Assembly: GCF_000686845.1 (NCBI RefSeq)
Contig: NZ_JMLS01000001.1
Span: 620,001-684,000, forward strand
Length of the DNA stretch: 64,000 nt
Source: Paenibacillus sp. UNC451MF
Lineage (GTDB): Bacteria > Bacillota > Bacilli > Paenibacillales > NBRC-103111
Direction of reading: 5' to 3'
The notes below the pieces were generated by a model. That model was not told the origin of the DNA, did not search any database, and saw only the letters and a list, made by a program, of their open reading frames with translations. Made by a program: the position numbers and the translations under genes. Each line of letters begins with the position of its first letter. The first letter of the stretch is position 1. This document shows positions 52,770 through 62,656 of the stretch, piece by piece.

Positions 52770-53581
52770 AAACGAAGTATTGGCCGACAGCTTATCAGCT
52801 CGTACTTACCTTTATCGTTTTTATCGTCTTTACATTCCCGTTCATCTGGATGCTGATGGCTTCCTTTAAAACACAGGTACAGGTTCTATCGACCGATCAT
52901 ATTTTTATATTCAAACCAACCTTCAAAAACTATATTGACGTGTTCCGAGAGAACGATTACCTCAGATATTTGTTCAATAGCTTTTTAGTGGCTGTGGGCT
53001 CCACTATATTTTCTTTGATTCTCGGCTTGCCTGCGGCATACTCGATTGCCAAATACAGAATGCACAAGCTAGGTACCGTCATTCTGATTGCGAAAATGAT
53101 ACCAGGCATCACCTACCTGGTCCCTTGGTATATATTGTTCACAAAGCTTCATCTCATCGATACTTACACGGTTTTAATCTTGAGTCATATGGTTATCGGA
53201 CTGCCCTTCATCATGTGGGTCATGATTCCTTTTTTTGAAGCGTTCCCTGTGGAAGTCGAGGAATCCTCTTGGATTGACGGCAGCTCAAAGATTCGTGCTT
53301 TTCTATCCATTGTGCTGCCCGTGTCCGTACCCGGCATCGTGACTTCGGCTCTGCTATCCTTCATTTTCTCGTGGAATAACTTTATGTTTTCTCTTATTCT
53401 TGCAGGGGAGAAGACGAAGACGCTTCCCATCGCGGTATTCAATTTCATTTCCGCTTCGAACATTAATTGGGGAGCCTTGATGGCAGCGGCGTGCATCATC
53501 ACTTTGCCGGTTACGATCATGGCCTTATTCTCTCAAAAATATATCGTAAGCGGATTATCGGCCGGAGCCGTTAAAGGCTAA
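52766..53581 (+). CDS. ABC transporter permease, MalG/UgpE-like
   Basis: A 271-residue permease with six helices, N-terminal FTFPFIWMLMASFKT and EAA loop EESSWIDGSSKIRAFLSIVLP. Forms the channel with the gene product before it. Starts at TTG 52766, overlapping the upstream stop by four bases, with GTGAGG as ribosome site. The sensor kinase gene follows after 80 bases. Confidence 0.95.
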   Translation: MKTKYWPTAYQLVLTFIVFIVFTFPFIWMLMASFKTQVQVLSTDHIFIFKPTFKNYIDVFRENDYLRYLFNSFLVAVGSTIFSLILGLPAAYSIAKYRMHKLGTVILIAKMIPGITYLVPWYILFTKLHLIDTYTVLILSHMVIGLPFIMWVMIPFFEAFPVEVEESSWIDGSSKIRAFLSIVLPVSVPGIVTSALLSFIFSWNNFMFSLILAGEKTKTLPIAVFNFISASNINWGALMAAACIITLPVTIMALFSQKYIVSGLSAGAVKG

Positions 53582-53661
53582 AGGTCATTTGTTGCCCGCT
53601 ATACCCACAGTTCCTGTTTTGAGGTACACTCTCAATATATAAAACGCAGCTAGATGGGGGC

Positions 53662-55383
53662 ATGAACAGGATGAGATGGAAAATGAACATATTTAAAAAA
53701 ATGGTACTTTTCATCATACTGCTGTTGATTCCCATTGTCGTGCTGTACAGCTTCTCGAACCGGGTTTCCATTGGTGTTGTGGAGGAAGAAATTCAGAATT
53801 CTAACTTGAATCGAGTCTCTTTCTTTACGTCCCAAATGGATAATGTGGTTAACCAGCTATCGATTATTCCCTATATTATTAACAAGGATTACAGTATCCA
53901 GGAGCTATTGAACAGCAAGCAGGAATATGAGCAGCTAAGGCTACAGGAAGCTATTGTGAGCAAGCTAACCATATTAAGCGCTACAAGCAATTGGTCCAAT
54001 AGGTTGACGATTTACTTGCCCAAGCTGAAGCAAGCTATATCCAACGATTACAGCGGCGTGTATGATCCGGCATTTTTGCGCCATAATATCAAACCCAATT
54101 GGGAGTACTACCCGGAGGGCGATTCGTATTTTGCCAAATTTATGTTAAGCCCTTTAATCTCCTATAAAAATCCGGAAGACGCGGAGGCTATCACGGAAGT
54201 ACGGTTTTCACGGCAAAATATTATGAATATGCTGGCCGATTACAAGCAGGATGGAAACGGGGATCCGTTTCTATACTCCCCTGGGTACGAGCCGATTGTG
54301 AATGGCGCATCCAATAGAGCGCTGATACAGGAACTGATCGCTTATTTAAATAAACAAACGCTTGATCCATTAGGCCATACCATCGTAGAGCTCGGCAAAG
54401 AGAAATATTTGGTCAATTATGTACAGTCGAAAAGTCTTGGCTGGTATGTCGTAGACTATGTGCCGCTTCAACAAATTTTGTCGCCCATCGTAAAGAGCCG
54501 CAATTTCTTTTATGGCTCCATTGCGTTGTTATTGATTATGAGCGTAGTCGTCTCGCTGCTTATATATAAGCAGGTACAAATCCCTATCAAGCTCCTGCTC
54601 AGAGGGGTGCAGGGCATTCAATCCGGCAAGTACGGGCTTCGTTTGAATCACAATCCGAACAATGAATTTGAATATTTATTCTCGCGGTTTAATGAAATGG
54701 CAGCCGAAATTCAAATCTTAGTTGAAAAGGTTTACATGGAAAATATCCGGTTTAGGGAAGTGAAGTTGAAACAGCTGCAATCCCAAATCAATCCGCATTT
54801 TTTGTACAACTGTTTGTTTTTTATCAAAAATATGATAGCGGTTGGAGATAAAGAGGCAGCAACGGAAATGGTGCTCAATTTGGGTGAATATTTCCGACAC
54901 ATTACGAAGCTGGAGAACACGATGACTACGCTTCAAGAAGAATTGAAGATGGTCCAAAACTATTTAAATATTCAAAACCTGCGCATGGAACGGTTTCACT
55001 ATGAAATCGACATTCCGGAATCTATGATGCAGCTTGAAATTCCCAGACTGCTTATTCAGCCCATTGTAGAAAATGCCATATTGCATGGGATCGGCAAAAG
55101 CGAGCGTTACGGCATTCTGACGATAGAAGGGGAACGGCAATGGGGAGAAAACAAAATTATTATCGACGATAATGGAATCGGAATGTCGCCTGAGCAGTTG
55201 GCAGAGCTGCAGCATAAAATTTCAATGCCGATGGATCAGGAAATGAGCTGCGGTTTGTGGAATGTGCATCAACGGTTATTGTATCAATTTAAGGATAACT
55301 CCGGTCTTATCTTGTCTCAGTCACCAACCGGCGGGGTCAGGGTTGTTCTGAAGTGGGAAGAACGGGAATCGGATCGTACCTGA
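53662..55383 (+). CDS. Sensor histidine kinase, YesM-like
   Basis: A 573-residue membrane kinase. TM1 covers about residues 9-31, a large extracytoplasmic sensor region follows to about 285, then TM2 (about 286-308), a HAMP linker and the His_kinase domain with LQSQINPHFLYNCLFFIKNM, the phosphoacceptor His. The ATPase has IVENAILHGIG (N box) and DDNGIGMS (G1). YesM-type kinases respond to extracellular sugars. It precedes the matching AraC-type response regulator and lies inside the catabolic cluster, so it likely senses the transported acid or a precursor. ATG 53662 follows GGGGGC. Confidence 0.93.
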   Translation: MNRMRWKMNIFKKMVLFIILLLIPIVVLYSFSNRVSIGVVEEEIQNSNLNRVSFFTSQMDNVVNQLSIIPYIINKDYSIQELLNSKQEYEQLRLQEAIVSKLTILSATSNWSNRLTIYLPKLKQAISNDYSGVYDPAFLRHNIKPNWEYYPEGDSYFAKFMLSPLISYKNPEDAEAITEVRFSRQNIMNMLADYKQDGNGDPFLYSPGYEPIVNGASNRALIQELIAYLNKQTLDPLGHTIVELGKEKYLVNYVQSKSLGWYVVDYVPLQQILSPIVKSRNFFYGSIALLLIMSVVVSLLIYKQVQIPIKLLLRGVQGIQSGKYGLRLNHNPNNEFEYLFSRFNEMAAEIQILVEKVYMENIRFREVKLKQLQSQINPHFLYNCLFFIKNMIAVGDKEAATEMVLNLGEYFRHITKLENTMTTLQEELKMVQNYLNIQNLRMERFHYEIDIPESMMQLEIPRLLIQPIVENAILHGIGKSERYGILTIEGERQWGENKIIIDDNGIGMSPEQLAELQHKISMPMDQEMSCGLWNVHQRLLYQFKDNSGLILSQSPTGGVRVVLKWEERESDRT

Positions 55384-55432
55384 GTGGTTAAGCCATATCT
55401 TTTCTGACGAAAACTCATCAAGGGGTGGTTCG

Positions 55433-57061
55433 ATGCTGCAATTGCTGTTGGTAGACGATGAAATGAACGTGGTGGAGTCATTGGCATCTACTTTGCCTTG
55501 GCATGATATTGGGATCGGCAAGGTTCACAAAGCATTCTCGGCGACAGAAGCGCTGGACATCCTGAAAACGAATGCCATTGACATTGTGATCACCGATATC
55601 AGTATGCCGGGAATGGACGGCTTGGAGCTTATCCAACAAATTCAATGGAACTGGAAGAATACAAAGTGCATTCTGCTGACCGGCTATGCTGAATTTGATT
55701 ACGCCCAAAAAGCGATTCAAAACCAGATCAGCGACTATTTGCTAAAGCCGATCAGCGATCAGGATATTATGTTCAGAGTCAAGAAGGTCGTGGAAATCAT
55801 CCACATGGAGCTCGAAACGAACCAGACGTATCAGCAGGCGTTAAAAGCGCTGAACGATCATTTGCCTAAGTTAAAGGGAGAGTTCCTCAATGAGCTGCTG
55901 CAAGGGAAAAGGATATCCTCCGAGCAATCGTTGGAGAAGCTGAGGCAGCTGGATATTCCGGTTAGGCTTAATGATGATTTTTGTTTGCTGTTGATCCGCT
56001 ATAAGGAACAGTTTGCCGATTACGATCCTTTTGAGATGTCGTTGATGAAGTTTGCAATTGGTAATCTGGCTGAAGAAACGTTGGATGAATATTTCCAGCT
56101 GTGGATAGCCCAGGATGTCCACGAGTATTTAGTCGTTCTTGCTTCTCCCAATGATAAGCTGAAGCACAGCAAGGCAGATATGGCCTTGAAATATCATATG
56201 GAACGTCTGGCCAATCAGCTTCAATTAAATGTTCAACTGTATTTAAAACGAAAAATATCGGTATTGATCAGCCAATGGGGAGTATTCCCTACGGATCTGA
56301 CCAAGCTGTATCATAATTCTCTGGCTATCTTCAGAAAAAGGTTTGGGAACGAGAAGGACCTTCCGGTGTACACCATCGGTGAGGCTGAAATCGCAAACAT
56401 GAATGCATTATACCGGCTGTATGAGCCGCCGATGCTCGTTCATTTGATGGAGGCAGGCAATTGGAATGCGGTGGAGCAGAAGCTGGAATCGATTTTGGAA
56501 GAGTTGGAGCAGTTCTGGCCCGAATCGACAGAGCATATTACGGAGGCATTTTTCTCCGTCTTTGCCTCCTTCTCCTTCATCGCCCATAAAAGCGGCAAAA
56601 GCTTGGCAGAGCTCATAGGAAGTGAGTATACGAGAGGCAGGGAGCTGGCTCCGTGTAAAACGGTGCAGGCGCTGAGAGCCTGGATACAAGCCGTTATGGA
56701 GAAAATTGAGCTCTACACAAAAAGTGAAACGAAAAATGCCCGTGAATCAGCTGTTCGTCAAATTCAAAAATATGTTCAAGCCCATCTGACTGAGGATGTC
56801 TCGCTCCAGAGAATTTCGGACTATTTGCAGATGCATCCAACTTATCTTTCAAGAATTTATAAGCTGGAGACCGGCGATAACTTAAGTGATTACATTTACC
56901 TCTTGAAGATGGAAAGAGCAGCACATCTATTGAAGACATCGACGAGTAAAATTTACGAGATATCGATTGAAGTCGGTTATCAGAATCCGAATTATTTCAT
57001 CAAAATATTCAAAAAGCATTTCGGTGTTACGCCGCAGGATTATCGGACGAACAACAAATAA
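55433..57061 (+). CDS. Response regulator with AraC-type DNA-binding domain, YesN-like
   Basis: A 542-residue regulator. The receiver domain occupies residues 1-120 with the acidic pair in LLVDDE, phosphoacceptor Asp55 in VITDISMPGMDG and Lys in YLLKPISD. A long central region (about 130-430) of the YesN type follows, then the AraC double HTH (ERISDYLQMHPTYLSRI-like, DYIYLLKMERAAHLL, FKKHFGVTPQDYR). It should activate the cluster when phosphorylated by the preceding kinase. AAGGGGTGGTTCG precedes ATG 55433. The next gene begins 39 bases later. Confidence 0.94.
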   Translation: MLQLLLVDDEMNVVESLASTLPWHDIGIGKVHKAFSATEALDILKTNAIDIVITDISMPGMDGLELIQQIQWNWKNTKCILLTGYAEFDYAQKAIQNQISDYLLKPISDQDIMFRVKKVVEIIHMELETNQTYQQALKALNDHLPKLKGEFLNELLQGKRISSEQSLEKLRQLDIPVRLNDDFCLLLIRYKEQFADYDPFEMSLMKFAIGNLAEETLDEYFQLWIAQDVHEYLVVLASPNDKLKHSKADMALKYHMERLANQLQLNVQLYLKRKISVLISQWGVFPTDLTKLYHNSLAIFRKRFGNEKDLPVYTIGEAEIANMNALYRLYEPPMLVHLMEAGNWNAVEQKLESILEELEQFWPESTEHITEAFFSVFASFSFIAHKSGKSLAELIGSEYTRGRELAPCKTVQALRAWIQAVMEKIELYTKSETKNARESAVRQIQKYVQAHLTEDVSLQRISDYLQMHPTYLSRIYKLETGDNLSDYIYLLKMERAAHLLKTSTSKIYEISIEVGYQNPNYFIKIFKKHFGVTPQDYRTNNK

Positions 57062-57099
57062 CGTAACCGACTACCGAACTACAGATGGAGGCTGACGGA

Positions 57100-58254
57100 A
57101 TGAGCATCGTGCTAAAAGGAATTACATGGAATCACAGCAGGGGCTATGTCCCTATGGTAGCAACTGCGCAGCGGTTTGCCGAGATGAATCCGGGAGTGGA
57201 GATCCAGTGGGAGAAGCGCTCGCTGCAGCAGTTTGCGGATGCACCGATTCAGCAGCTTGCCAAGCAGTATGATCTGCTGGTAATCGACCATCCGTGGGCA
57301 GGCTTTGCAGCGGACAAAAACATTTTGGTGCCGTTAGAGCAGCAGCTGCCTGCTGAATACTTACTGGATCAAGCTAGACATTCGGTGGGACGGTCGCACG
57401 AAAGCTACAATTTTGACGGATATCAAACCGCACTGGCAATCGATGCTGCGACACCGGTAGCTTCCTATCGCGCCGATATTTTGGCAAGAGAAGGATTACG
57501 GGTTCCTGAAACGTGGGAGGAGCTTATCGAGCTTGCCAAGCTCGGCTTTGTTGTATTTCCTGGTATTCCAATTGATTCACTAATGAATTTTTATATGATG
57601 TGCAGTAGTCAGGGAGAAGATCCTTTCTTGCAGGAGGATCAAGTCGTTAGCAAGGAAATGGGTCTGCAAGCGCTGGAACAACTGAAGGAGCTTGTGGGTT
57701 ATTGCCATCCGGAAATGTTCGGCTGGAACCCGATCCAGGTGTACGAGGCGATGACGGTTCGTGACGATATCGCTTACTGTCCATTTGCTTACGGATATTC
57801 AAACTATTCCCGCTATGGGTATTCGGAGTATGGGTTAACTTTCTCAGATATGGTGAGGATCGGATCGAATGAAAAATTGAGGACGACCCTAGGGGGAACC
57901 GGCCTTGCGATATCTGTTGAGTGTAAGCATTTGGATATGGCGCTGCAGTATGTTGCTTATACGGCAGATCCTCAATCTCAGAAAACCGTTTATGTGGAAA
58001 ACGGAGGGCAACCGGGGCATCGAAGCGCTTGGACGGATTCAGAAGTCAATCGCAGGTGCGGCCATTATTTTAACAATACGCTCCCTGCGTTGGATCGTTC
58101 CTTTCTGCGTCCACGATACAGCGGTTATTTGAATTTCCAGGACCATGCGGGTGACTTTGTGCGGAATTATATGATGCATGGCGGGAATGCGGTGGAAGTA
58201 CTGGAGAGAATGAACGGACTTTATAGGGAATCGAGAAAAGGGGATGCGCTATGA
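57100..58254 (+). CDS. Solute-binding-protein-like protein without signal peptide
   Basis: A 384-residue protein with the fold pattern of SBP_bac_1 binding proteins: [20 protein letters not shown], then [32 protein letters not shown] and [20 protein letters not shown]. The N-terminus [13 protein letters not shown] has no hydrophobic signal and no lipobox, and the well-placed GGAGG before ATG 57100 leaves no room for one. It would therefore stay in the cytoplasm. It overlaps the first CoA-transferase gene (ATGA), so it is tied to the enzymes more closely than to the transporter. A ligand carrier, sensor or assembly partner is possible; function unknown. Confidence 0.82.
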   Translation: MSIVLKGITWNHSRGYVPMVATAQRFAEMNPGVEIQWEKRSLQQFADAPIQQLAKQYDLLVIDHPWAGFAADKNILVPLEQQLPAEYLLDQARHSVGRSHESYNFDGYQTALAIDAATPVASYRADILAREGLRVPETWEELIELAKLGFVVFPGIPIDSLMNFYMMCSSQGEDPFLQEDQVVSKEMGLQALEQLKELVGYCHPEMFGWNPIQVYEAMTVRDDIAYCPFAYGYSNYSRYGYSEYGLTFSDMVRIGSNEKLRTTLGGTGLAISVECKHLDMALQYVAYTADPQSQKTVYVENGGQPGHRSAWTDSEVNRRCGHYFNNTLPALDRSFLRPRYSGYLNFQDHAGDFVRNYMMHGGNAVEVLERMNGLYRESRKGDAL

Positions 58255-59402
58255 GACCGTTGGAAGGGCTCGTCGTTCTGGAGTTTTGCCAGTTTTTATC
58301 CGGACCTTCAGCAGGCTTGAGATTGGCCGACATGGGGGCGAGAGTCATCAAGATCGAACGTCCGGGTATGGGGGATATGTGTAGGCAATTAACCATCAGC
58401 AATTTGAAGCTTAATGGTGAGAGTGCCTTGTTTCAAACTATTAATCGAAACAAGGAAAGTTACTCAGCCGATCTCAAGAATGTCCATGATCTGTTAAGCA
58501 TTAAGGAGCTGATTGTTAAGGCGGATGTCATAATCGAAAACTTCCGCCCCGGAACGATGGAGAAGCTCGGTCTGGGTTATGAGATGGTGCGTCAGATCAA
58601 TCCGAGGATCATCTATGCGAGCATAACGGGATACGGAAAGGAGGGCCCATGGCGGGATAAGCCAGGTCAAGATCTGCTTGTCCAATCACTGTCCGGTTTG
58701 AATTGGTTGAACGGCGATAGCGATCAGCCGCCGGTTCCGTTCGGATTAGCCGTAGCCGATATGCTAACGGGAGCTCACTTGGTGCAGGGTATCCTGGCTT
58801 GCCTTGTCCGCAGAAGTGTCAGTGGGCAAGGAGGACTGGTTGAAGTCAGCTTGCTGGAGTCGATGCTCGATTTTCAATTTGAGGTACTGACAACGTTTTT
58901 GAATGATGGGGGCCAGCCGCCTGTTCGGAGCGCAATTAACAATGCGCACGCCTATCTTGGTGCACCTTATGGCATTTATGAGACCGCCGATGGTTATATT
59001 GCTCTGGCCATGGGTTCCGTAGTCAAGCTGGGCGAGCTGCTGGGCTGTACGGCGATGCAGTCGTTCACAGATCCTAAGGAGTGGTTCACGCGCAGGGATG
59101 AGATTAAGACGATATTGGCAGAGCATTTGAAAAGCCGAACCACAAGGGAATGGCTCGATGCCTTGGAGCCAGCAGATTATTGGTGTTCGGATGTGCTGAC
59201 GTGGGAGCGGCTAATGGAGCACGAAGGATTTCAAGTTCTGGATATGCTTCAAGAAGTGGGAGGACCCGGTAGGACAGGAATGAAGACGACATGCTGCCCG
59301 ATTCGCATCAATGGTGCAAGGCTGAAGTCGGTCAAAGGTGCCCCCTTAGTAGGTGAGGACAACCAGGACATCAATCAGGATTTCGGTTTAAGCAGGCTTT
59401 AA
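58251..59402 (+). CDS. CaiB/BaiF family CoA-transferase (first of tandem pair)
   Basis: A 383-residue class III CoA-transferase. The family features are clear: [59 protein letters not shown] and [17 protein letters not shown], where Asp170 is the catalytic aspartate that forms the acyl anhydride. Transfers CoA from a donor acyl-CoA to a carboxylic acid. Starts at ATG 58251 overlapping the previous stop. The gene after it is a close paralogue, so the two may form a heterodimer as in BbsEF, or act on successive acids. Confidence 0.95.
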   Translation: MRPLEGLVVLEFCQFLSGPSAGLRLADMGARVIKIERPGMGDMCRQLTISNLKLNGESALFQTINRNKESYSADLKNVHDLLSIKELIVKADVIIENFRPGTMEKLGLGYEMVRQINPRIIYASITGYGKEGPWRDKPGQDLLVQSLSGLNWLNGDSDQPPVPFGLAVADMLTGAHLVQGILACLVRRSVSGQGGLVEVSLLESMLDFQFEVLTTFLNDGGQPPVRSAINNAHAYLGAPYGIYETADGYIALAMGSVVKLGELLGCTAMQSFTDPKEWFTRRDEIKTILAEHLKSRTTREWLDALEPADYWCSDVLTWERLMEHEGFQVLDMLQEVGGPGRTGMKTTCCPIRINGARLKSVKGAPLVGEDNQDINQDFGLSRL

Positions 59403-59420
59403 GCGAGAGGGGAAGCGAAT

Positions 59421-60584
59421 GTGATGCAGCAAGGCGCAAAACCGCTGGAAGGCATTCTTGTGCTCGATTTCAGCCAATTTTTATCCGGTCCCTCCGCAGC
59501 TCTTCGGTTGGCTGATATGGGTGCACGAGTTATCAAAATCGAGAAGCCGGACACAGGTGATATATGCAGAACGCTGTATATTTCCAACCTGGAGCTGGAC
59601 GGGGACAGTACGTTGTTTCATTCGATCAATAGGAATAAGGAAAGCTACGCTGCCGACCTTAAGAATAAAGCTCAGTTGGAGCAAATTCAACGGTTGATAA
59701 GGCAAGCGGACGTGATGATTCAAAATTTTCGCCCTGGAGTCATGGAGCGATTAGGTCTTCATTACGAGCAGGTCAAAGAATGGAACCCACGGCTGGTCTA
59801 CGGACAAATCAGCGGATATGGAAACGATGGGCCTTGGAAAGACAAACCAGGTCAAGATCTGCTGGTCCAATCCGTATCCGGTTTAGCTTGGCTGAACGGA
59901 GCAGAATCTCAGCCTCCACTTCCGCTTGGATTGGCTGTCGTTGACATGGCGGCAGGTGCCCATCTGGTGCAGGGCATCCTTGCGGGGTTATACCGTAGAG
60001 GTATAACAGGGAATGGCTGCCATATCGAAGTTAGTCTGCTGGATTCGATTTTGGATTTTCAATTCACAGAATTGACCGCGTTTCTGAATGGAGGCGGGGT
60101 TCCAATACGCTCTAGAGTGAACCATGCTCATGTATATAGACCTGCACCCTATGGTGTGTATAAGACGGCTGATGGCTACTTGGCATTAGCATCAGGCTCG
60201 GTGCCTGAGCTTGGACTTCTATTCGGATGCGATGATCTGGCCAAGTTTGTAGGCGAGGATTCCTGGTATGAGGATAAAGAGGCTATCAACGCAATCATTG
60301 CCGAGCATCTAGCTGAAGCTCCGACGGTCAAGTGGCTTGAACTGCTGGAGTCCGGAGGCTTTGAATGCGCTGAAGTATTGACGTGGGAGAGCCTTCATCA
60401 AGAAGCAGCCTTTCAGGATCTGGACATGATCCAGACGGTGTACCTTGGTAGCGGAGCTGCGCTTAACACCACGCGATGCCCTATTCGTTTTGACAATACG
60501 ATATATAAAGCACCCAAAGGCTCGCCCAAAATAGGTGAAGACAACGAGTCCATAAATCAATGGCTGGAGGCGACATTCATATGA
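59421..60584 (+). CDS. CaiB/BaiF family CoA-transferase (second of tandem pair)
   Basis: A 387-residue paralogue of the preceding protein, with the same motif series ([52 protein letters not shown]) and catalytic Asp175 retained. Both copies therefore look active. AGAGGGGAAG lies before GTG 59421/ATG 59424. The stop overlaps the first MaoC start (ATGA at 60581). The two CoA-transferase genes probably arose by tandem duplication. Confidence 0.95.
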   Translation: MMQQGAKPLEGILVLDFSQFLSGPSAALRLADMGARVIKIEKPDTGDICRTLYISNLELDGDSTLFHSINRNKESYAADLKNKAQLEQIQRLIRQADVMIQNFRPGVMERLGLHYEQVKEWNPRLVYGQISGYGNDGPWKDKPGQDLLVQSVSGLAWLNGAESQPPLPLGLAVVDMAAGAHLVQGILAGLYRRGITGNGCHIEVSLLDSILDFQFTELTAFLNGGGVPIRSRVNHAHVYRPAPYGVYKTADGYLALASGSVPELGLLFGCDDLAKFVGEDSWYEDKEAINAIIAEHLAEAPTVKWLELLESGGFECAEVLTWESLHQEAAFQDLDMIQTVYLGSGAALNTTRCPIRFDNTIYKAPKGSPKIGEDNESINQWLEATFI

Positions 60585-61111
60585 ACGAAACCCAAACGAA
60601 TAGCAGTAGACCGCATCAGGAGCTGCCGGTGTTTAATACGGAATCCTGGATGTATGAAGAATTTGAAGTAGGCTGCAAAATACGTTCGATTCGACGCACG
60701 ATCTCCGAGGGAGAGAGCATGCAATTCAATGCGCTGGTCATGGATATGCATCCTTATGTAGCAGACGAAATGTTCGCTAAGGAAGAAGGCCTATTCGGAC
60801 GACGCCTCGTCGCTGGTGCTTTGGTATTTAGCATGGGACTTGGGCTGATGGCACATAACAATATCCATACTTTCAGCTATGGGTACGATAAACTAAGATT
60901 CATTAAGCCGGTGTTTATCGGTGACACTATTTATACAGTAAGAACGCATTTAGAGAAAAGACCTAAATACAAGGAGCTGGGGCTTGTGAAGGTCAGCTAT
61001 GAGGTATATAAAAATGAAGGTGAGCTCGTTATGTATTGCGAGCATCTTCAAACGGTAAAATACCGGAATCCGGAAGCTTGGCAGCATTTGGTCGAGAAAA
61101 AGGAGGTATAG
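60581..61111 (+). CDS. MaoC-like hotdog-fold protein, catalytic His absent
   Basis: A 176-residue hotdog-fold protein of the MaoC/(R)-enoyl-CoA hydratase family. The fold signatures [17 protein letters not shown] and [19 protein letters not shown] are intact, but where hydratases have D-x-N-P-x-H this one reads MDMHPYV: Asp55 is present and the His position is Val60. It is therefore probably not active alone and may pair with the next protein. ATG 60581 overlaps the stop of the CoA-transferase. A 35-residue N-terminal extension precedes the hotdog core. Confidence 0.88.
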   Translation: MNETQTNSSRPHQELPVFNTESWMYEEFEVGCKIRSIRRTISEGESMQFNALVMDMHPYVADEMFAKEEGLFGRRLVAGALVFSMGLGLMAHNNIHTFSYGYDKLRFIKPVFIGDTIYTVRTHLEKRPKYKELGLVKVSYEVYKNEGELVMYCEHLQTVKYRNPEAWQHLVEKKEV

Positions 61112-61113
61112 CC

Positions 61114-61572
61114 ATGGGTTTCCGTTCGATTTATTTTGAAGAGTATGAGATTGGATCCAGCCGTGAGACGATGGGACGTACGATCACGGAGACCGATGTC
61201 GTTATGCATGCAGGACAAACGGGTGATTTTTACCCTCATCATATGGATGCCGAGTGGTGCAAAACACAAGAATTCAAACAGCGAATTGCTCACGGTACGC
61301 TAATATTCAGCGTAGGCGTAGGGATGACCGCAGGAGAAATCAATCCTGAGGCATTCTCTTATGGCTATGACCGCCTTCGCTTCATCAAGCCGGTATTTAT
61401 CGGTGATACGATCTATGTCAAGACAACTATTAAAGAAAAACGGGATTATCCGAAGCGTCCCGAATACGGAATTGTAGTGGAGCTTGTGGAAGTGACTAAC
61501 CAGCATGAAGCGCTCGTCTTGGTGTGCGAGCATTTGCTGCTCACGGCAAGAAATACAGCGACAGCCGGTTAA
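61114..61572 (+). CDS. MaoC-like (R)-specific enoyl-CoA hydratase/dehydratase
   Basis: A 152-residue hotdog protein with the hydratase motif GDFYPHHMD, giving Asp38 and His43 as catalytic pair, followed by [18 protein letters not shown] and [19 protein letters not shown]. It should hydrate an enoyl-CoA or dehydrate a hydroxyacyl-CoA. AAGGAGGTATAGCC precedes ATG 61114, two bases after the upstream stop; the longer open frame overlaps that gene and is not credible. The strong likeness to the neighbouring His-less paralogue suggests a heteromer. Confidence 0.93.
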   Translation: MGFRSIYFEEYEIGSSRETMGRTITETDVVMHAGQTGDFYPHHMDAEWCKTQEFKQRIAHGTLIFSVGVGMTAGEINPEAFSYGYDRLRFIKPVFIGDTIYVKTTIKEKRDYPKRPEYGIVVELVEVTNQHEALVLVCEHLLLTARNTATAG

Positions 61573-61580
61573 TCACAGGG

Positions 61581-62534
61581 TTAACGCAGATTTTTCAGTA
61601 ATTCCTCACTGCTTTTCTCAAGTACTAGCGGATAGGCGGCGACTTTGTCGGGTGCCAGGTGCTTCAGTTCGTCGTAAACGGCGCTTGATGCGTACAGCTT
61701 ATCCGCTTGTTTAATAAGCTCCCTCAATTTTACCTCGTCGTTCATACCAAGAGGTACACTGACAATATGTTCAATTCCCGCATCAGCTGCCTTTTGAGCC
61801 ATCCATTGGCCCCCTTTCAGCCCCAAGCAGACAAAGCCTACTTGACTTCCCTTCGAACGCTTAGCCACATCCATCAGCACGCCAAAATCAACCGTGGCAC
61901 CGAGTGTTATTACCTGTTTTCTCGCTCCGACAAGACCACGAACTTCTTCCGCATGATTTAAGGTAGTCAATACGGTATCAGCCTGATGAATCAACTCCTC
62001 CAAGATAGAGCTTGCCTTAGTCAAGTCTTCCAGATAGAAGCAGTTGACAGTCGCGCCAGTCAGACGAATGATTTCGTTACGGTAAAACGGATAATCATGC
62101 TCGCGGCATTCGATGAACAAGAGCGTTGGCTTATCATCTTGCACGTGACCAAGCAGCTGGACATAGGCCATGCCTGCTACGGCAAAATCGTCCAGGTCCA
62201 TTTTGCGTTCAGCCGCCTCCTGAATCATTCGGGTCCATAGCTCATACATAGACTTTCGGCTTTCGATCAGCTCTGCCGTTTGAGCGCTATCGATAATTTG
62301 AGTCCCTTTTCCTTTTTGAACGGATACAATTCCTTCATCTCTCAATTGCGTATAGACGGAATTTATCGTATTGCGGTTAACGTGCAATGTCTCTGCTAAT
62401 TCGCCTGCGGAAGGAAGCATGTCACCGGGTTTCATTTTGCCGGTACCGATGAACCATTTGAGCTGTTCTTTAATTTGAATGTTTATGGAATAGGAAAGCT
62501 CCGGGTCAACTCGCAAAACGAAAGGACGATCCAT
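61581..62534 (-). CDS. GntR family transcriptional regulator with PBP-like C-terminal domain
   Basis: A 317-residue regulator. The N-terminal winged HTH (residues about 8-75) reads YSINIQIKEQLKWFIGTGKM, PSAGELAETLHVNRNTINSV and LRDEGIVSVQKGKGT. The C-terminal ~200 residues (FIECREHDYPFYRNEIIRLT, KQVITLGATVDFGVLMDV) look like a two-lobed ligand-binding domain and not FCD or UTRA. It converges on the MaoC gene, nine bases away, and is divergent from the HPP-family gene, with which it shares an overlapping promoter region carrying operator-like repeats. Probably autoregulated. Confidence 0.9.
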   Translation of the reverse strand: MDRPFVLRVDPELSYSINIQIKEQLKWFIGTGKMKPGDMLPSAGELAETLHVNRNTINSVYTQLRDEGIVSVQKGKGTQIIDSAQTAELIESRKSMYELWTRMIQEAAERKMDLDDFAVAGMAYVQLLGHVQDDKPTLLFIECREHDYPFYRNEIIRLTGATVNCFYLEDLTKASSILEELIHQADTVLTTLNHAEEVRGLVGARKQVITLGATVDFGVLMDVAKRSKGSQVGFVCLGLKGGQWMAQKAADAGIEHIVSVPLGMNDEVKLRELIKQADKLYASSAVYDELKHLAPDKVAAYPLVLEKSSEELLKNLR

Positions 62535-62570
62535 ATAAAATCCTCATTTCATAGTTAAATAGGTATTTAT

Positions 62571-62599
62571 ATTATAACGAGGGAAAAACCAATTGACAA
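62571..62599 (-). promoter_or_regulatory. Predicted sigma-A promoter of the GntR gene
   Basis: On the minus strand TTGTCA (62599-62594) and TATAAT (62576-62571) are separated by 17 bases. Its -35 box shares five positions with the -35 box of the divergent HPP promoter. A TAGTTAAAT element at 62552-62560 lies in the early transcribed region. Confidence 0.65.
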
Positions 62600-62621
62600 T
62601 AAAGAAAAAAAGCATTATATT
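62593..62621 (+). promoter_or_regulatory. Predicted sigma-A promoter of the HPP-family gene
   Basis: TTGACA (62593-62598), 17-base spacer, TATATT (62616-62621): close to consensus. Transcription would begin near 62628, inside the repeat cluster. Confidence 0.7.
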
Positions 62622-62624
62622 CAC

Positions 62625-62656
62625 AAATAACTAAATAACTAGATAAATAGTTATTT
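62625..62656. promoter_or_regulatory. Candidate GntR operator
   Basis: AAATAACT at 62625-62632 is repeated directly at 62633-62640. AAATAACTA (62633-62641) and TAGTTATTT (62648-62656) form a perfect nine-base palindrome with a six-base centre. Positioned over the predicted start of transcription of the HPP gene, where a repressor would block it. Confidence 0.65.
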
